Positions 1 through 14,300 of a stretch of 64,000 nt of DNA are shown here, in pieces. How positions within the stretch are numbered: position 1 is the stretch's first letter; each line of letters opens with the position of its first letter. A program made the position numbers and the translations under genes. Under the pieces are notes generated by a model. It made no database searches, was not told where the DNA came from, and saw nothing but the letters and a program-made list of their open reading frames with translations. Origin of the DNA: Mesorhabditis belari (taxonomy: Eukaryota; Nematoda; Chromadorea; Rhabditida; Rhabditidae); contig CAUEEP010000742.1 of the NCBI GenBank assembly GCA_958450365.1, forward strand, positions 1,996,001 through 2,060,000, written 5' to 3'.

Positions 1-402
1 AAACTGTTCAAAATTTTTCCTTCTTTAGATCCATTTTGTTGGCCGCATTTTTAGGAAACGGATTTCTAGGGATCAAAAAAAGTGATGCATCATGATGCCA
101 TTTGTGACACTTTTTTGCTATCTCATTTTCAAAACCGATCTGACATCATTTCTCAATGATGAATCGGCGAAATTTGCATGCATGTATCGTATTGCCCTTG
201 CCCCCCTCACCCTCCAAAAAAATGGTACCAACCAAAGGGCAAAGCAATCTCGTGAATCACTCCTCTTTTCCACAACAACATTGGTACCAACACTGGGAAA
301 AACAAGCAAAAAGATGTCTAGAGTTTTATGCGAAAATATCCTAGAATCCTCGTCTTAAAGATAAATCAAAAAAAGTTGGATAGGTTGGAGAAAGGAATAC
401 AA

Positions 403-471
403 AGCATTGCACACCGCCATTGCCACAGCATTGCCCACCGCCATTGCCACAGCATTGCCCACCACCGCACT
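403..471. repeat. short tandem repeat, ~24-bp unit
   Basis: Almost three copies of a unit reading roughly cattgcccaccgccattgcc. The rest of 1-2160 holds no gene I can support, apart from a tRNA-like stretch near 780-860 and a (T3-6 TCTTC) pyrimidine run near 1445-1500. Confidence 0.8.
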
Positions 472-778
472 ACGGGCAAGTTCCTAAGTAAAAATGCGAT
501 AAAGACAGATCAAAAGTCTGAATCCTGTAAACTTTTGGGTGCACTCCAGCTAAGAAATTCGCCAAAGATAAAAAAATTCTCAGCGCTCACAAAAGAGAAA
601 TAAGTGACCGTAGATTTTAAGGTAACATCTGGGCAAATTATCTTAAACCAAAGGATCAAATCACTAGACTTTTCTCGTTTTCTTTTCAACAGTTTACAGG
701 ATTCAAATTTTTGATCTGTCGTTATCGCATTTATCGCTATCGGAACGTGCCCGTAGTGTCGCTACAAGTTTTTGTACT

Positions 779-860
779 TGTAGTGCGCCGGGAACCGAAT
801 CCGCACTAGCTTGTTGGGTTCTCGGTTATCAGGCGAGCGCTCTACCACTGAACTACACTG
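779..860 (-). pseudogene. tRNA-like sequence (pseudogene or SINE head)
   Basis: On the minus strand the D-arm/A-box region reads TAGTTCAGTGGTAGAGCGCTC, followed by CTGATAACC (GAT, an Ile-type anticodon loop) and a degraded T-arm GATTCGGTTCCCGGC. There are extra bases between the anticodon arm and T-arm. The acceptor strands pair at only about five of seven positions, so a working tRNA is unlikely. Confidence 0.45.
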
Positions 861-2164
861 ACATGTGCGTCACTGCTGTCAGGATAACGCCTTATGCCTT
901 ACTAAAAGTATTCTTTCAATGTTTTGATTTTTTTTAAACTAGATCCTAACTTTTTGACCTTTTAAGTAGCTATTTCTTTAACCTAGCACTAGATCGATGA
1001 ATTTTGAGAATTGCAAGATAGCAAGATAACCTCAAAACCGAATCTCAGTATCTCCTTAGCTATTGCTTTCACTTGTACCTGGAAATAGCTTTGATCGTAG
1101 GCCAAACAGTTGGTTTAGCTTACGACCAAAGGTATTTCCAGGTCATCTTACTTCTTACATCTTACATCTTACAGAAAGTCATCTTACTGTTACGACGTAA
1201 GAATGATAAATGACGATCCAATCTACAAGTGTTATTACAATAAAATGCTAAACCCTTTATTAACAATCATTACGATATTATTGCTATATTTAAATTGAAA
1301 TTTCCGTTAGACTTTTGTAGCTTTTCAAAGGGAAGACCACCCAAAAAGTCTAGACAACATTCGTTTTTTGTGTCGAGATTTCACACGACGATTTCTTAGG
1401 GAAAAACCTGGTCTATTAATGAGATCTTCCACCTCTATAAAAGAGTTTTTTCTTCTTTTTTTCTTCTTTTTTCTTCTTTTTTTCTTCTTTTTTCTTCTCA
1501 GATTCTCTTTTTCAAAATCTTCTTTTCAAATGCCAATCTCCTCATCGACATTTGCCAATAGCAATTTCCCGTTTCTGAACGGTCTTCGCCTTTCACCGAT
1601 TTCCCGTCGACAGGTGTTGGATGATCTCTCATTGTGTCAATCGAAAATTCTCGCATTTCTCCGAAAGTTCTCTTGAATTTAGCCTTAGGGAAATGTGAAA
1701 TACTTGAAAAGGAATCGATTTACCCTTCAGCGATATCTCGGTGAATTTCTCTTGGCTAGAGATTTACTCTTAAGTGTCAACAATAAGAGATCTTGTCTTT
1801 GGATTTTCCCTAGAGCTATATTTTAAGTTGGATTCTTAACTCTAAGCCTTTTCAAAGATCTAGAGATTGTCGAGGATTTGAATTATACTAAAAATATTAT
1901 TATTGAAGCAAGAGTTAAAGCAAGAAGTTTCATATCTTCATAGATCAAAATTTGTGGTTATTTAAAAAAAAGAAACATTGAGGGAGATGTGATTGAAATG
2001 TGATTGAAGTGAAAGAGATCATCCATTCAAAAAGTAGTTCAGTGAATCCTAGCTGGGTAACGAAAGGAAAAAAACCTGCTAATCCGGTGAAAATTTCAGG
2101 GAAAAATTCAATTTCCATGATTTTCTAAGAAAAATCCTTTTGAATAAAGAATGTTGAAGCTGTT

Positions 2165-3386
2165 TTTTGGGTCTATCCCAAAATAGCGCCGTAACCAAAA
2201 CAGCGCCAATGAAAAAAACGCCCGAAACAGCGCCCACCAAAACAGCGCCAATGAAAAAAACGCCCAAAACGCCGACGCAAAACAGAGTTTTTTTTCTCTT
2301 TTACAATGTACAATTCATTTTTTTTATTAGCAGCTTTTAATTTTGATAATTTATTTAAAAATAACATGACCAACAATTAAACGATGCATAAAAAACATCA
2401 AAATAGCATCAAATTAATAATCCAAGTCCTGGCATACATCAGAAAAGTTCTTTTTCTAAAACACAATCGTATTAATTAATAGTCCAAGCGACTCTGAAAC
2501 ATCATAAGTGAGAACCATTAATCCTTGAACGAAGATTTTGTTAATAGGATCCTGGGATACATCAGGCAAGTTCTTTTTCTAAAACACAATCGTATTAACC
2601 TTTTATAATTAAAAACCTGAATAGCTCCATAAACGCTCTTGAAAAAAATGTTTTGGCATAGTAATTTATCGAGTAATTGTCAAGGCAGTCTGTATTTGTC
2701 TGTGCACCTGGGTTGCCTACCCGAGATTGGCAAATACTCTCAATTTCAACTTTCCTGGAATTGTAACACTTGATGATTTGACACAAAAGAAAAATTTTAC
2801 CAACATCAAAGATGCGCGTGGGCCATATAACCGTGCACTTCTTAAAAACCTAGGTTTCAGAGCTCGCGTTTCCATTGACCAAAACACAAAATTAAAAAAC
2901 AGTCCCGGACCAACTTTTTGCGTAGAATTCAGAAATTTGCTTTTTGAGCCTAGTTTATCAGCTAGATTTTCGTGAAAAAATTATTTTGACTTTTCGGCGC
3001 AGAATATGGGAAAAATTTCATGGAAAAATAGAATTCCACAAAAACTCAATTCAGTATTCTGAAAGAGCGTAAAAAGAGCTATTGAATGACATATAACACT
3101 TGATGGTTCGATGAAATATGAAATTTCACTAACATCAAAGTCGCCGCCTTTAATTCTGAAATTTTGGATGATGGTTTTCGGATTATTTTATTTTTTCCGT
3201 TCATTTTTGGGCCTAACTTAAAATTTGTAGTGTTCGGATTTTTGATTTAAAGACGATTATTTTTGTTACCTATGTGCGCTGTTTTGGGTACGGCGCTGTT
3301 TTGGGTACGGCGCTGTTTTGGGTACGGCGCTGTTTTGGGTACGGCGCTGTTTTGGGTACGGCTCTGTTTTGGGATAGACCCTGTTT
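2165..3386. mobile_element. foldback element with minisatellite arms
   Basis: The left end reads gggtctatcccaaaatagcgcc and the right end is its inverse (ctgttttgggatagaccc). Both arms carry repeats of the gcgctgttttgg motif, and the middle 0.9 kb is AT-rich. An 82-codon open frame at 2727-2975 has no flanking splice signals and part of it is repeated nearby at 3080-3140, so I do not call it a gene. No transposase is visible. Confidence 0.6.
3278..3372. repeat. 17-bp minisatellite (ctgttttgggtacggcg)
   Basis: About 5.5 near-identical copies. It forms the right arm of the foldback that ends at 3386. Confidence 0.9.
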
Positions 3387-4162
3387 TCTTCTTCTTTTTT
3401 CTGTATAATGTCAAAAATTTGAGCACTTACCTTTACTTCAATTTCTTTTTATAAATCAAAAATATTTACTCTCTTGAAGAAACATCGAAATTCATTTCAT
3501 TAATCAAATCGTAAAAACAAAATAGCTAAAGATGATCAAATCTATTTACAAGTCATCAAACAGATTTAATTATGATCAACATTAAAATGGTTACAAAAAA
3601 TAGAATGAAACAAAAAAAAAAGTTTAAAGTGTATTACACACTGAAAAAATGTCTAAAATTTTTAGCAAATTACAACTATTTTAGAAATTAAAAACATGAA
3701 ATCACAGAAATTTTAGTTAATTTTCGTGGTAGAATAGAAAGCTTTTCTATCAAAAAAAAAAAACCTACTTTACCTTTGCTAAAGTTTCCTCAATGATAGT
3801 TTCCTCAATGACACTCAATCAACATATGTTTGCGGGGATCTCCTATGTGGACTTAAACTATTGATTGTCGCCGATCCATAATGATCATATTTTTGAAGAG
3901 ATCCTGGGAAACTCTCGAAATTCTCTTCTTCCATATAGCCGAAACTGCGATCGCGCATTGGACGAAGCTTTTGTCTGAAATTTGAATCTGATTTTAATTT
4001 TCATTTCATTGCTACACTTGAAGAGAAGATTGTGCGAGTTGCATAAAGTAAAGAAATGAATGGATTAAACCGGAGAGAAGATTGAACCTTTTTTTCCTTT
4101 CCGTACAACTATCCGGTATCTTCTCTAACCACTAAGCTATCCGGTATCTTTATGCTAGAGAA

Positions 4163-4292
4163 GAAAGAAGGAATACAAGGAAGGGAAGGAAGAGAGAGAA
4201 GGAAGAGAGAGAAGGAAGGAAGAGAAGGAAGGAAAGGAAGAGAGAGAAGGAAGAGAGAGAAGGAAGGAAGAGAAGGAAGGAAGAGAAGGAAG
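4163..4292. repeat. purine-rich GGAA/GAGA tract
   Basis: A strand-asymmetric run of gaagga and gagaga units. The surrounding 3390-5340 is AT-rich and shows no supportable gene. Confidence 0.9.
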
Positions 4293-4781
4293 CTCACCTC
4301 CTTGACTCAGTTGATTCTACGTCTTGGCTGAAGCCACGAAGCATCGGATTTCTTTTAACGACTCGTGGAGAAGATTGTCCAATCAGGGGCACTTGGGGAA
4401 GTGAGTTGTACGCTGTATGGACCTGAAGTTTTGATTGAATCTTTTGATTCGGTCTTTTGATTTGATCTTTTGATTGGATCTTGATTGAATCTTTTGATTG
4501 GATTCAACTTGAACTGTTGATCATTCTCACTGTTAACTCTTTTGCGAATGATTCACCTGATATAGCGCCACGTGTCCACAATTGCGAACTCTCATCCTCT
4601 CACACATGTCGAGTGCTTGAACGGTGTTTGACGGATGGAGAATCGAGCTGTACTCACACAACAGAACATATGCAAACGGACGAGGTTGACCGTTTCGATA
4701 TCTGCAAAGTTGAAGTTAAATCTTTGTCGTTTTTTTTCGAATTAAAATCTTATTCAAATTTTGATTTGATTTTAAATCTAA

Positions 4782-4845
4782 TAAAAATGTAATAAAAATG
4801 TAATAAAAATGTAATAAAAATGTAATAAAAATGTAATAAAAATCA
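4782..4845. repeat. 11-bp repeat (aatgtaataaa)
   Basis: Five perfect copies followed by a decayed one. Confidence 0.9.
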
Positions 4846-5340
4846 AATACAAATCTAATACAAATCTCTTTCCTCTCAAATCTTCAAATTCAAATCTCTA
4901 ACCAAAGCGGAATCTTTAGTTTCAAATCTCTGAACGGTTGAGAAATCAACTCTATATGGTCAACATTTTCTTTTCTTTTTTTTTAAACCTTTCATTTCAA
5001 TTCTCATAGTGTAAAAATGAAAGTCATAATAAAGTTTTTCCGATTTCCAATCATATTTTATCACTTCTTATCAATTCTCGACAAAATTCCCCTCAAAATT
5101 CACCCATTTCTCATTTCATTTGACATTTTTAACTCATAAATTAAAGCTTTCACTTCAAAAATCCTTAAGGAATGAATTTTTAAAAGAAAAATTCAAAAAC
5201 TTCTCGGAAACTTGAAAAATTTTGAATTTTGAATATCGCGTGATGGATGAACACGGAAATTTTCTGTTTTTTTTCAAGATTCGATAATTTTTCAATTCAA
5301 AAACCAAGTTATTTTAAAACAATTACCTTTATTTTAAATA

Positions 5341-8300
5341 TTATACAAACTTCTTAAGCTCTTGCTTTTCTTCAGCCTTTCTTTGATCTTCTTTAAGAAA
5401 AGTCTTTAAGAAACGCCCTTCTTTCGGTCCACCCTCACTCCAATCAAGTTTCCCAAAAGTTTTTTTGACGCTTTTTTTGGAAATCTTGTGATTTTAACAA
5501 CAAGAAACACTGATTCTTTCAAGAAAAAAAAGCTGAATGATGTGTTCGTCTAGTAAAAGCTCTTCTTGATTTATGTCTGTAAAAGCTCTTCCTGATTTCT
5601 ATCTTCTTCTTCTTCTTCTTCTTCTTCTTCTTCTTCTTCTTCTTCTTTTTTTTGTTTAGTTTTATTTTTAGCTTTTCTTTTTATCTATAAAACTCACCAA
5701 TTCGGATGTCTGAGCAACGAGATTCTTCGTAAATTCCAATTCCTTGGTGAGTATTTGTAGATCTCACGAGCGCCCGACCATTGTAGCCAAGTCTTCTCAA
5801 GGGCTTGAGGCTAGAATTTGGAGCTTTGAATGATTTTTATCTACGTTTTAAAACCTCTAAAAATATCTTTTCATTTCAGTTTCGAGCTCGACTGTTTGTT
5901 TAAGGCTTAGCATCTGATCAAATCATTAGAAATCGAATTAGCTAGATTCTGATCAGGATTCAGACGCAATCCAGGTCAAATCACTAGAAATTGACGAGAT
6001 TCTGATCAGAATTCGACCCCATTTCAGGCTAAATCACTAGAAATTGACCAGATTCTGACTTCAGACCCAATCAGACTTCAGACCCAATCAGAAACCGACT
6101 AGATTCTGTTCAAAACCCAGACCCAAGTCTAGCTCTTGACAAGTCAGTGGCTTGTACTCAAGTATTGAACTAAATAGAACTAAAATAGCTTAAGAGAAGA
6201 AAGCTTTATATTTGAAAACGATTTGAAAACCTTCGAAGCATCATCCAACAACTTGAAACCGATCACAATGTAGCCGGCGTGTCGATGCGCGGGCAAGCGA
6301 TTCTCCGTCGAAGTAGCCGCTTTTTGAATGGTGTAAACCTCATCGTAACACCCTGAAAGTTGATTTTATCGTTATCATTATAGTTAGAGTTTCTCAAATC
6401 ACCATATTGACTATTCGGTGACGCGCCACAATCCCTGATCACTTGGGTCACTTCGCCGGTTCGCCCGGTGTAGTCCGGTGAGGAGAAATGCGCGAAATGA
6501 AGATACGGGAAAAGGGCTGAAAATTTGGGGAATTTCATTTATTAATCCCTAAATTTGTTCATTTTTCTTTTAAAAACATTTTTTCATTTCCCCATCCACC
6601 CTCAGTTTCACTAGAATATTCAAGTTTTCACAATAAAATTCTCTGAACAAAGTACAAAATCTTTTCCTAGATTTAATAAGGAAATTTGATCGCCTAAATG
6701 GCGTATATTGTTTTCCGTGAAAGATTTCGTTGTTGAATATATTGCGGATATTTAACTTCAATCTTTGGAGACGAAACTTGAGAAGCTCAAAAAGAACTAC
6801 TACTTTAGATAACTCAAAAAGAACTACTACTTTAGATAACTCAAAAACAACCACTCCTTTAGATAACTCAAAAAGAGCTACTCTTTTAGATAACTAAAAA
6901 AAACTACTACTTTAGATAACTCAAAAACAACTACTTCTTTAGATAACTAAAAAAGAACTACTCTTTTAGATAACTACAAAAAGAATTACTCCTTTAGATA
7001 ACTCAAAAAGAACTACTCCTTTCGATAGCTACAAAAAGAACTACTCCTTCCGATAACTCAAAAACAACCACTCAAAACAACTACGCCTTTCGATACCACT
7101 AGAAAACGAAAATTCTCATTCTTAGCTCATGTGGAACAATCGCTTTCACAAGCTTGTTCAAGATTCACTAAGAAATTAGTGAACTTCTCTGCTTTCAACA
7201 AGCTATCCAATCTTAAAATTCAATCTTTCAACAATAAAATCTTCAATGTTTGACTCAAAATCGAGAAGAGAATCAAAAAGAACTTCAAATCTTTTTTCAA
7301 AACGAATTTCAAAACGTAAACCACTCAAAAACAAGAACTCCTTTCGACCACTAACCACTAAAAAACGAAAATTTTCATTCTTAGCTCTTGTGGGAAAATC
7401 ACAGGCGCACAATCGTTTCCATACTCATTTTCAAACTTTCGCAAAAACCAAAAATTAGCTTTCTTTCGAAGTCTTCAATCTTTTAAGAACAAAATTTTCG
7501 ATTCTTGAGAAAAAGATCTTTGATCAAAAAGCTTTTCCCTTGTTCATTTTCAAAATTTCCCAAACTAAATCCCAATGTGACCCCGAGAAATCCTTGCGAA
7601 AACCTTTCTCAGATCAAATTTCTCTTTTATCACCCAGAAAAGAAATTCGTTTGGTTTGGATTTTGATGAAGTAAGATTGAAATCAAAAATCCCTCGATTA
7701 TTGGAGGGGATTTTGAGGTAAAATCTTCGTCGTTTTCACATCTATTTACGTTATCACACCAAAAATATCTGGGGAATTGTTTTTTAAATAATTTTAAAAA
7801 ATTGGAGCTCTAAGAGAGAGAGAAAGAGAAAGAGAGAAAGAAAGCGGCAATTGGGTTACACCCACACTCAAATGATCCCATTGAATTATGTCCTAAAATT
7901 AGACTCTTCAATGAATAGGGAGAATTCGCCGAATTCTTTTCTAGTGAAAGAATTTAAATGTTTCAGATGATTGCTGTTTGAGGAAGTTTACTAGGTTTAC
8001 TAGTCTAGTAGGTCTACTAGGTCTACTAGGTCTACTAGGTCTACTAGGTCTACTAGGTCTACTAGGTCTACTAGGTCTACTAGGTCTACTAGGTCACTAG
8101 GCACTAGGCACTAGGACTGGCACTAGGCACAGGACAAAGTCACAGGCTAAGGCTACTAGGCTACTAGGCCGAGGCACAGCCAAGGAGTAGCAGGAGACGG
8201 GAGGCGGTTGGCTACAGGCACTGGCCGGGGCACAGGACTAGGTCTACTAGGTTTACTAGGTCTACTAGGTCTACTAGGGTCTACTAGGTTTACTAGGTCT

Positions 8301-11300
8301 ACTAGGTCTACTAGGTTTACTAGTCATAATTCAAGCTCTATCAAATCTTCAACAATGAATAGATAATCTTCAAATCTTCAAAACAACCTTTGAATACTTT
8401 GTATTAGACAATTAGAACTTAGATTTTTGAGGGATTTTCGAGAAAAATTAAAGTATTCAGTAACTTATTCAGAAAGAACTGAACTCGAAATTTGGATACT
8501 TTCATCTAAATTTAGCTCAGAATAAGGAGAGATTTGCTTGGGCTTTGGTTTGTTACTCATCGAGATTGGAGATGAAAAGATTTTCCACTTCATTTCAAGT
8601 GAACAAGAAGAAAAAAAACATTGGTCAACTAGACGATTCTAGAAAAAAAAAAACTAGTGTTTTTTGAGTTCTGCTGTTTTTTTGAGAATCTCATGGTGTT
8701 CCAGAATCCTCCAGCAGCTTTGCCTAGTTTCGTAACGCGCTCCTATTGTTGACAATCTCCAGTGAACAAGAAAAGTAATCCTTTTTTGAATCCTTTTCCA
8801 CTTTTTTCTTTTTTCGGTGGAATTCAGAAACTTTATTGAAAGTATTATAAGTAAATAGATTAAGGCTGAAGAGAAGATTGTTTAAAGTAATTTAAAGTAA
8901 TTTAAAGTTATCTAAAGTAATTTAAAGTTATCTAAAGTAATTTGAAGTAATTTAAAGTTATTTAAAGTTATTTAAAGTAATTTAAAGTTATTTAAAGTAA
9001 TTTAAAGTTATCTAAAGTAATTTAAAGTTATTTAAAGTAATTTAAAGTAATTTAAAGTTATTTAAAGTTATTTAAGGTTATTTAAAGTTATTTGAAGTTA
9101 TCTAAAGTAATTTAAAGTTATCTAAAGTTATTTAAAGTTATTTAAAGTTATTTAAAGTAATTTGAAGTAGTTGTAGTCTGAAGAAAACACTTTCTAGTAC
9201 ACAAAAGGGCGATGTTTAAGCTCAACTTCTCACTTTAATTTAGTTCAAAAAGATTATGGCTAAACTTGTTGGCACAAACTGGCAGAAAACTTGCTCCTTG
9301 ACTGACTGGAAAGACTCTAGGCTCGATTAGAACATTCTTTTTTTCGAAATTTTCTTTAAAATAATCGAAAAGCACTTAAAATTCTTCACCTACAACTATA
9401 TTTTTCATTTTTTTCACATTCAAAATAAAAACCAAACTATAGCCATTGCCAAAATGCTAAAATCGTTTCTTTTCTTTCAACAATACTTCCGGTGTCCCTT
9501 GTCAAGCTTTTTGTCGCGAACAGATCCCATTTTACTTTGAAATGCACACAAAACCTTTGAGATTTCCGTTTTCTCAAATCGCCCGTGCTCATAAAATTTC
9601 TAGTCACAACCACTTGCAAAAAGCACATAAAAAATGGCAATTCTGTTTCTGCAAAATTCTGTTTTGATTGGAAAAACTATATGAAATGATCAAAACGATC
9701 AAAATGAAAAATCAAGCTAGAATCAATCTTGAAAATTCTGAATAACTCACGCTTCAAATCGATACATTTAAGTAGAAGACCCTCAGTGAAGAGTGAACTT
9801 TCTTTAATCGAATGACACTCGGAGACAGCTTTCTCGTATGTTGAGTCTTCAGATGAGAAACTAAACGTTAATTTGATCACAAATGGTATTAAAGTTAGTA
9901 AACCCTAGGTCTTTAGATCGCTTTTTAGTTCTTGTCTAAGACAAGTGTCTAGTCTAGTCTTGTCTAGAACTTATTGTGATCTTATTGCAGAAAACTAGGT
10001 CCAAAAAAACTGAACTTCTAGTCGAACTGCAAAATCTAAAATATGCCTAACCGTAAATATCGCATAAAGTGATCAACACTATGCTGGAATTCGAGCGAGA
10101 ATCGTCTCATTTTTGAGATTTTGAGATATATAGTTGAAGTTGGAGTTGGAGTTGGAGTTTAGTAAAGTGTGGATGGATGTGAAGGGGACCTTTTTTTTGA
10201 GTACTTGTCTACCCGGGAAATATCTTCTGAATGGGAGTTCCGTTCGCTAGAAAAACCCTCGGGGGAGTCCTGAAGAAAGGGCGGGGCTTGTTTCAGAGAG
10301 AATCAGTTCCGTTTACAGCTTCTTTTCTTTTTTTTAAAACAATTTCTTGATATTTCGAGAGCTATTACCAAAACAAGATCCTTACGGATTTTTTCGAGAA
10401 TCCAAATTTACATTTCCACTTCAAAGCTTTTCGGGAATGGGTGTTGATTTCAAGATTTCAGTGTTGAAAGTAGGATTGGACTTTCGAGGGAAAGGTCGGA
10501 TGAGAATAACAAGTTGAACTTTTCTAGGTGGTAAGCTTGAAGAAGTTGAAGTTTGTTAGGTGAATAAAGCGGTAAGCTTGAAGAAGTTGAACTTTGCTAG
10601 GGGAAAGAAGTGGTAAGCTTGAACAAGTTGAACTTTGCTAGGTGAATAAAGCGGTAAGCTTGAACTAGTTGAACTTTTCTAGGTGGTAAGCTTGAAGAAG
10701 TTGAAGTTTGTTAGGTGAATAAAGCGGTAAGCTTGAAGAAGTTGAAGTTTGCTAGGTGAAAGAAGCGGTAACCTTGAACAACTTGAACTTTTCTAGGTGA
10801 ATAAAGCGGTAAGCTTGAAGAAGTTAAACTTTTCTAGGTAAAGCGATAAGCTTTAAAGTCATACCGTAAGCAGAAGCGTCTGGCGACTCTTCTAGACTTG
10901 CCTCATGTATTTTGAGCTATTTAAAAGTAGAAAAACACCCGTTTACTTCTTTGCTTTCAACTCATATCGACATTACGAACCTCAGTAAGAAAATGGGCAA
11001 TTCAATGCACCAGAAAGGGTATGATTTGCACTTTTTTTTGAAGCACAAAGGGCAATTTGAAAACACTGAAGAAGCAGAAAGGAACATCAAAGTATAAGTG
11101 ATCCTGATGAATTTTAAAAACTCCCTACTGGTTAATTTACCTATTAAGTTATCAAATGAGCTATCAAACTCAAAAGTTTGGATCTACTAGCGTCATCAGA
11201 GCCGTTTTTTTATATAATACCAACCACACTTTCAACACCTTCTTAATTTTGTTGCCTCTGTTGCTCTGACTCTAAATTTGTCCTCAACTACTGTGTCCAA

Positions 11301-14300
11301 AAAAAACTGAGCTTTTCTTTTCTAGAAGTTCCGTGAATTTCTTAAAGATCCGGTGACCTCTTCACTTTTTTTCTTCTCTTCACTGGATTTGCATGCAAAT
11401 TTTGTTTTTTTCTTTTCCTGGCAAAGGGAATTTCGTTGATTTTTGGAACGTCTCAAGGTTGAAAAAAAAAGTTTGAAGGAAAGAACAAGACACCAAAAAT
11501 GAGTTTTCCCATCTTTTGAATGAAATCCCTAAACGTACTCCGGCTCTACAGCTATCTGAAGGGGCATAAGCTCAAAATTCTGAAGCCATTTTGAGAAAAC
11601 TAATAAAAAATCAAAAACATAAACTCATGAATATTTTTACGTTAAAATCTCTTCTTAAGTTAAGGCAATTTTTCAATGACCCGGTGAATAACATCTTTTT
11701 AAAAAGGCCCTTGACAAAGCCGGTCATGGCCGACTGGCTAAGAGTCGTCTATCATAGTCGGGAGGTCGAGGGTTCAATCCCCTGAGCCTCTTCTTCCTAT
11801 TTTTTTTCGATTATATGGCTCTTCCTTGGATTTAGGACTTAAAGATTGTGCTTGTGTATTGCTTGTACTACATTATTTGTGTGAATAAATCAAGCAGCCT
11901 TGACAATCCAGTCAATAAGGGTGATGGCATTAGCTCTGAAATTTCTTTCCAAATACCATTCAAATGTTGTAGAATTTCTTTGATTTTGACTACAATTAGA
12001 TGATTCACAAAAATCCGATGCGCCTGATACTAAAGGATTAAACTCACCAGCCGAAAAAATCCCCAAAATCCCAAAATCCCAAAATCCTTGGAGTTTATTC
12101 GAATCAACTTCTCATCCCCAAAAATTCCCGTTGTCTTTTTGCGCAAAAATGTTTACGCAAACGGATTTCCAGCTGAAAAGAAACGCAAATGTGAGCTGTT
12201 TGAGCAAAAATGTTTACGCAAACGGAAAAACAGCTCACATTTGGCGTTTCTTTTCAGATGGAAATCCTTGAAGAAAAGAAAAGAAAACTGAGAAAAGATA
12301 GAGTCGAAAATAAATCCCCATAGGTTATTTTGAGAAAGAAAAAGTGAAAAGGAAAAGAAAAATGACCCATTCCCAAATAAAAACAAATCAAAAGGCGTAA
12401 ATCCGTTTTATTTTTAGAAGAAAACAATAGATAAATGCCTTTTTGCTTTTTTGAATCGAAGAAAATTGGAAAGCCAAAAGTTTTATTGTCTTTCTCTGAC
12501 GTCTTTCCCTTTTTTGGTATCTTGTGAAAGCTATACTTGACGAAAAATAGAAATTTCAAGTATTGAACAGTGTTCTAGAAGGAGTTTCTTTACCAGGCAA
12601 AGCCTTTTCATTTAAACGCACGCTTTCTGGTGCACTCAAAAGCTGAATCTAGTACACTAGAGGGTGGATGTTTGAGTATAAGGATGGCAAGAGATAGTGT
12701 TACATAGTTACAATATTATAGTTACAATAAGAAATTGAGCCAATCTGTAGACACAATTTTTTTTTTGTAATCTCAAAACTCGTAGGACTGCAAGAAAAGT
12801 GTGTCTACAGATTGGCTCAATTTCTTATTGTAACTAGAATATTATTACTGTAATATTGCTAGAGAATGAAGCTTAGCACCTAGAAAAGTTCAACTAGTTC
12901 AAGCTTACCGCTTTATTTACCTAACAAACTTCAACTTCTTCAAGCTTACCACCTAGAAAAGTTCAACTTCTTCAAGCTTACCGCTTTATTCACCTAGCAA
13001 AGTTCAACTTGTTCAAGCTTACCGCTTCTTTCCCCTAGCAAACTTCAACTTCTTCAAGCTTACCACCTAGCAAAGTTCAACTTCTTCAAGCTTACCACTT
13101 TATTCACCTAGCAAAGTTCAACTTCTTCAAGCTTACCACCTAGAAAAGTTCAACTTGTTATTCTCATCCGACCTTTCCCTCGAAAGTCCAATCCTACTTT
13201 CAACACTGAAATCTTGAAATCAACACCCATTCCAGAAAAGCTTTGAAGTGGAAATGTAAATTTCGATTCTCGAAAACATCCATAAGGATCTGAGATTCAA
13301 CACCAGTACTAACAAGTTATCTTTATTTAAACGTATTCTCTATTTTCTGAAAGCTCACAGACCAAACAGCTATTTATAAACAAAAAAAAATCTTATAAAA
13401 CTCATCAAGTTCGAAATATTTTATGTGAAAGCGCTTGAAATAAAGTTATATTTAAATGAAATGATGTTGAAAAGTGTTTGGAAAAGTCAAGTAAAGACGA
13501 TAAGTAAAGCAATGACGGCAACAATGGGATACGTGTCACTGTCGCTCATTCGCCGAGCGTTCGCCGAGGTTCGCGAGCACCAGCACTTTTTCCCAATGTT
13601 CAGATGGGGATCGAAAAGGGATCTATTTAAGCAAAAATATCGCTGTAAAACTGTCCAATTTTCGTATCATTTTATTGAGCCTTGTAATTTCCATGTAATT
13701 CCATCAAGCTCGAAACCCGGTGCCAATCATGTTTTGTATTCCTAGCCCCATCTATTGTCAACTAAACTCACGGGAATCCGGAACCCGATAGTGTACGGAC
13801 TATCGGAATGAACAAAACCCAGCAGCACTGACACATCACTCATCGACGATGTCCAATTTTCATATCATTTTATTGAGCCTTGTAATTCCACCAAGCTCGA
13901 AACCCGGTCCCAATCATGTTTTGTATTCGTAGCCCCATCTATTGTCAACTAAACTCACGAGAATCCGGAACACGATGGAGTGTACGGACCATCGGAGTGA
14001 ACGAAACCGAGCAGCACTGACACATCACTCATCGACGACGAACAACCCGAGTAATCAATCGTTTCTTCGGATTTCTGAAAAGAAAAAAGATTGATGAGAT
14101 TTATAAGATGATGCCGAATTTATTGTAAATTTACTCAAATCCTCTTACTATTTACAATTAAATGTTAAAAAGACTAATGACTGACTCTAAATTTGTCCTC
14201 AAACCCAAAACTTGGCTTCCAAACTCAAACTCAAGCCCAACTAAGGCCCAGTCAAAGCCCAGCTAAAGCCCAGCTGAGTCAAAGCTGAGCTAAAGCCCAG

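Larger units (their letters stand above)
10375..13290. repeat. large inverted repeat with minisatellite arms
   Basis: The left arm (about 10375-10860) runs gatccttacgg..., then ggaaaggtcggatgagaataac, then repeats of gcggtaagcttgaagaagttgaac. The right arm (about 12880-13290) is the inverse in mirrored order. It lies in the intron between the exons at 13959-14074 and 10213-10269. About 2 kb between the arms holds a tRNA-like piece, a short inverted repeat near 12120-12260 and a hairpin near 12706-12860. Confidence 0.75.

Noticed and set aside
2727..2975. 82-codon plus-strand frame
   Set aside because: Lies inside a foldback element, and part of it is repeated out of frame 300 bp downstream.
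9437..9640. Minus-strand frame with KSQRFCVHFK as an extra exon of the 5341-18818 gene
   Set aside because: The exons at 9751-9860 and 6403-6516 already join in phase; no clean donor for this frame.
13425..13745. 106-codon plus-strand frame
   Set aside because: Covers part of the tandem duplication whose coding sense is the minus strand; no splice or start support.
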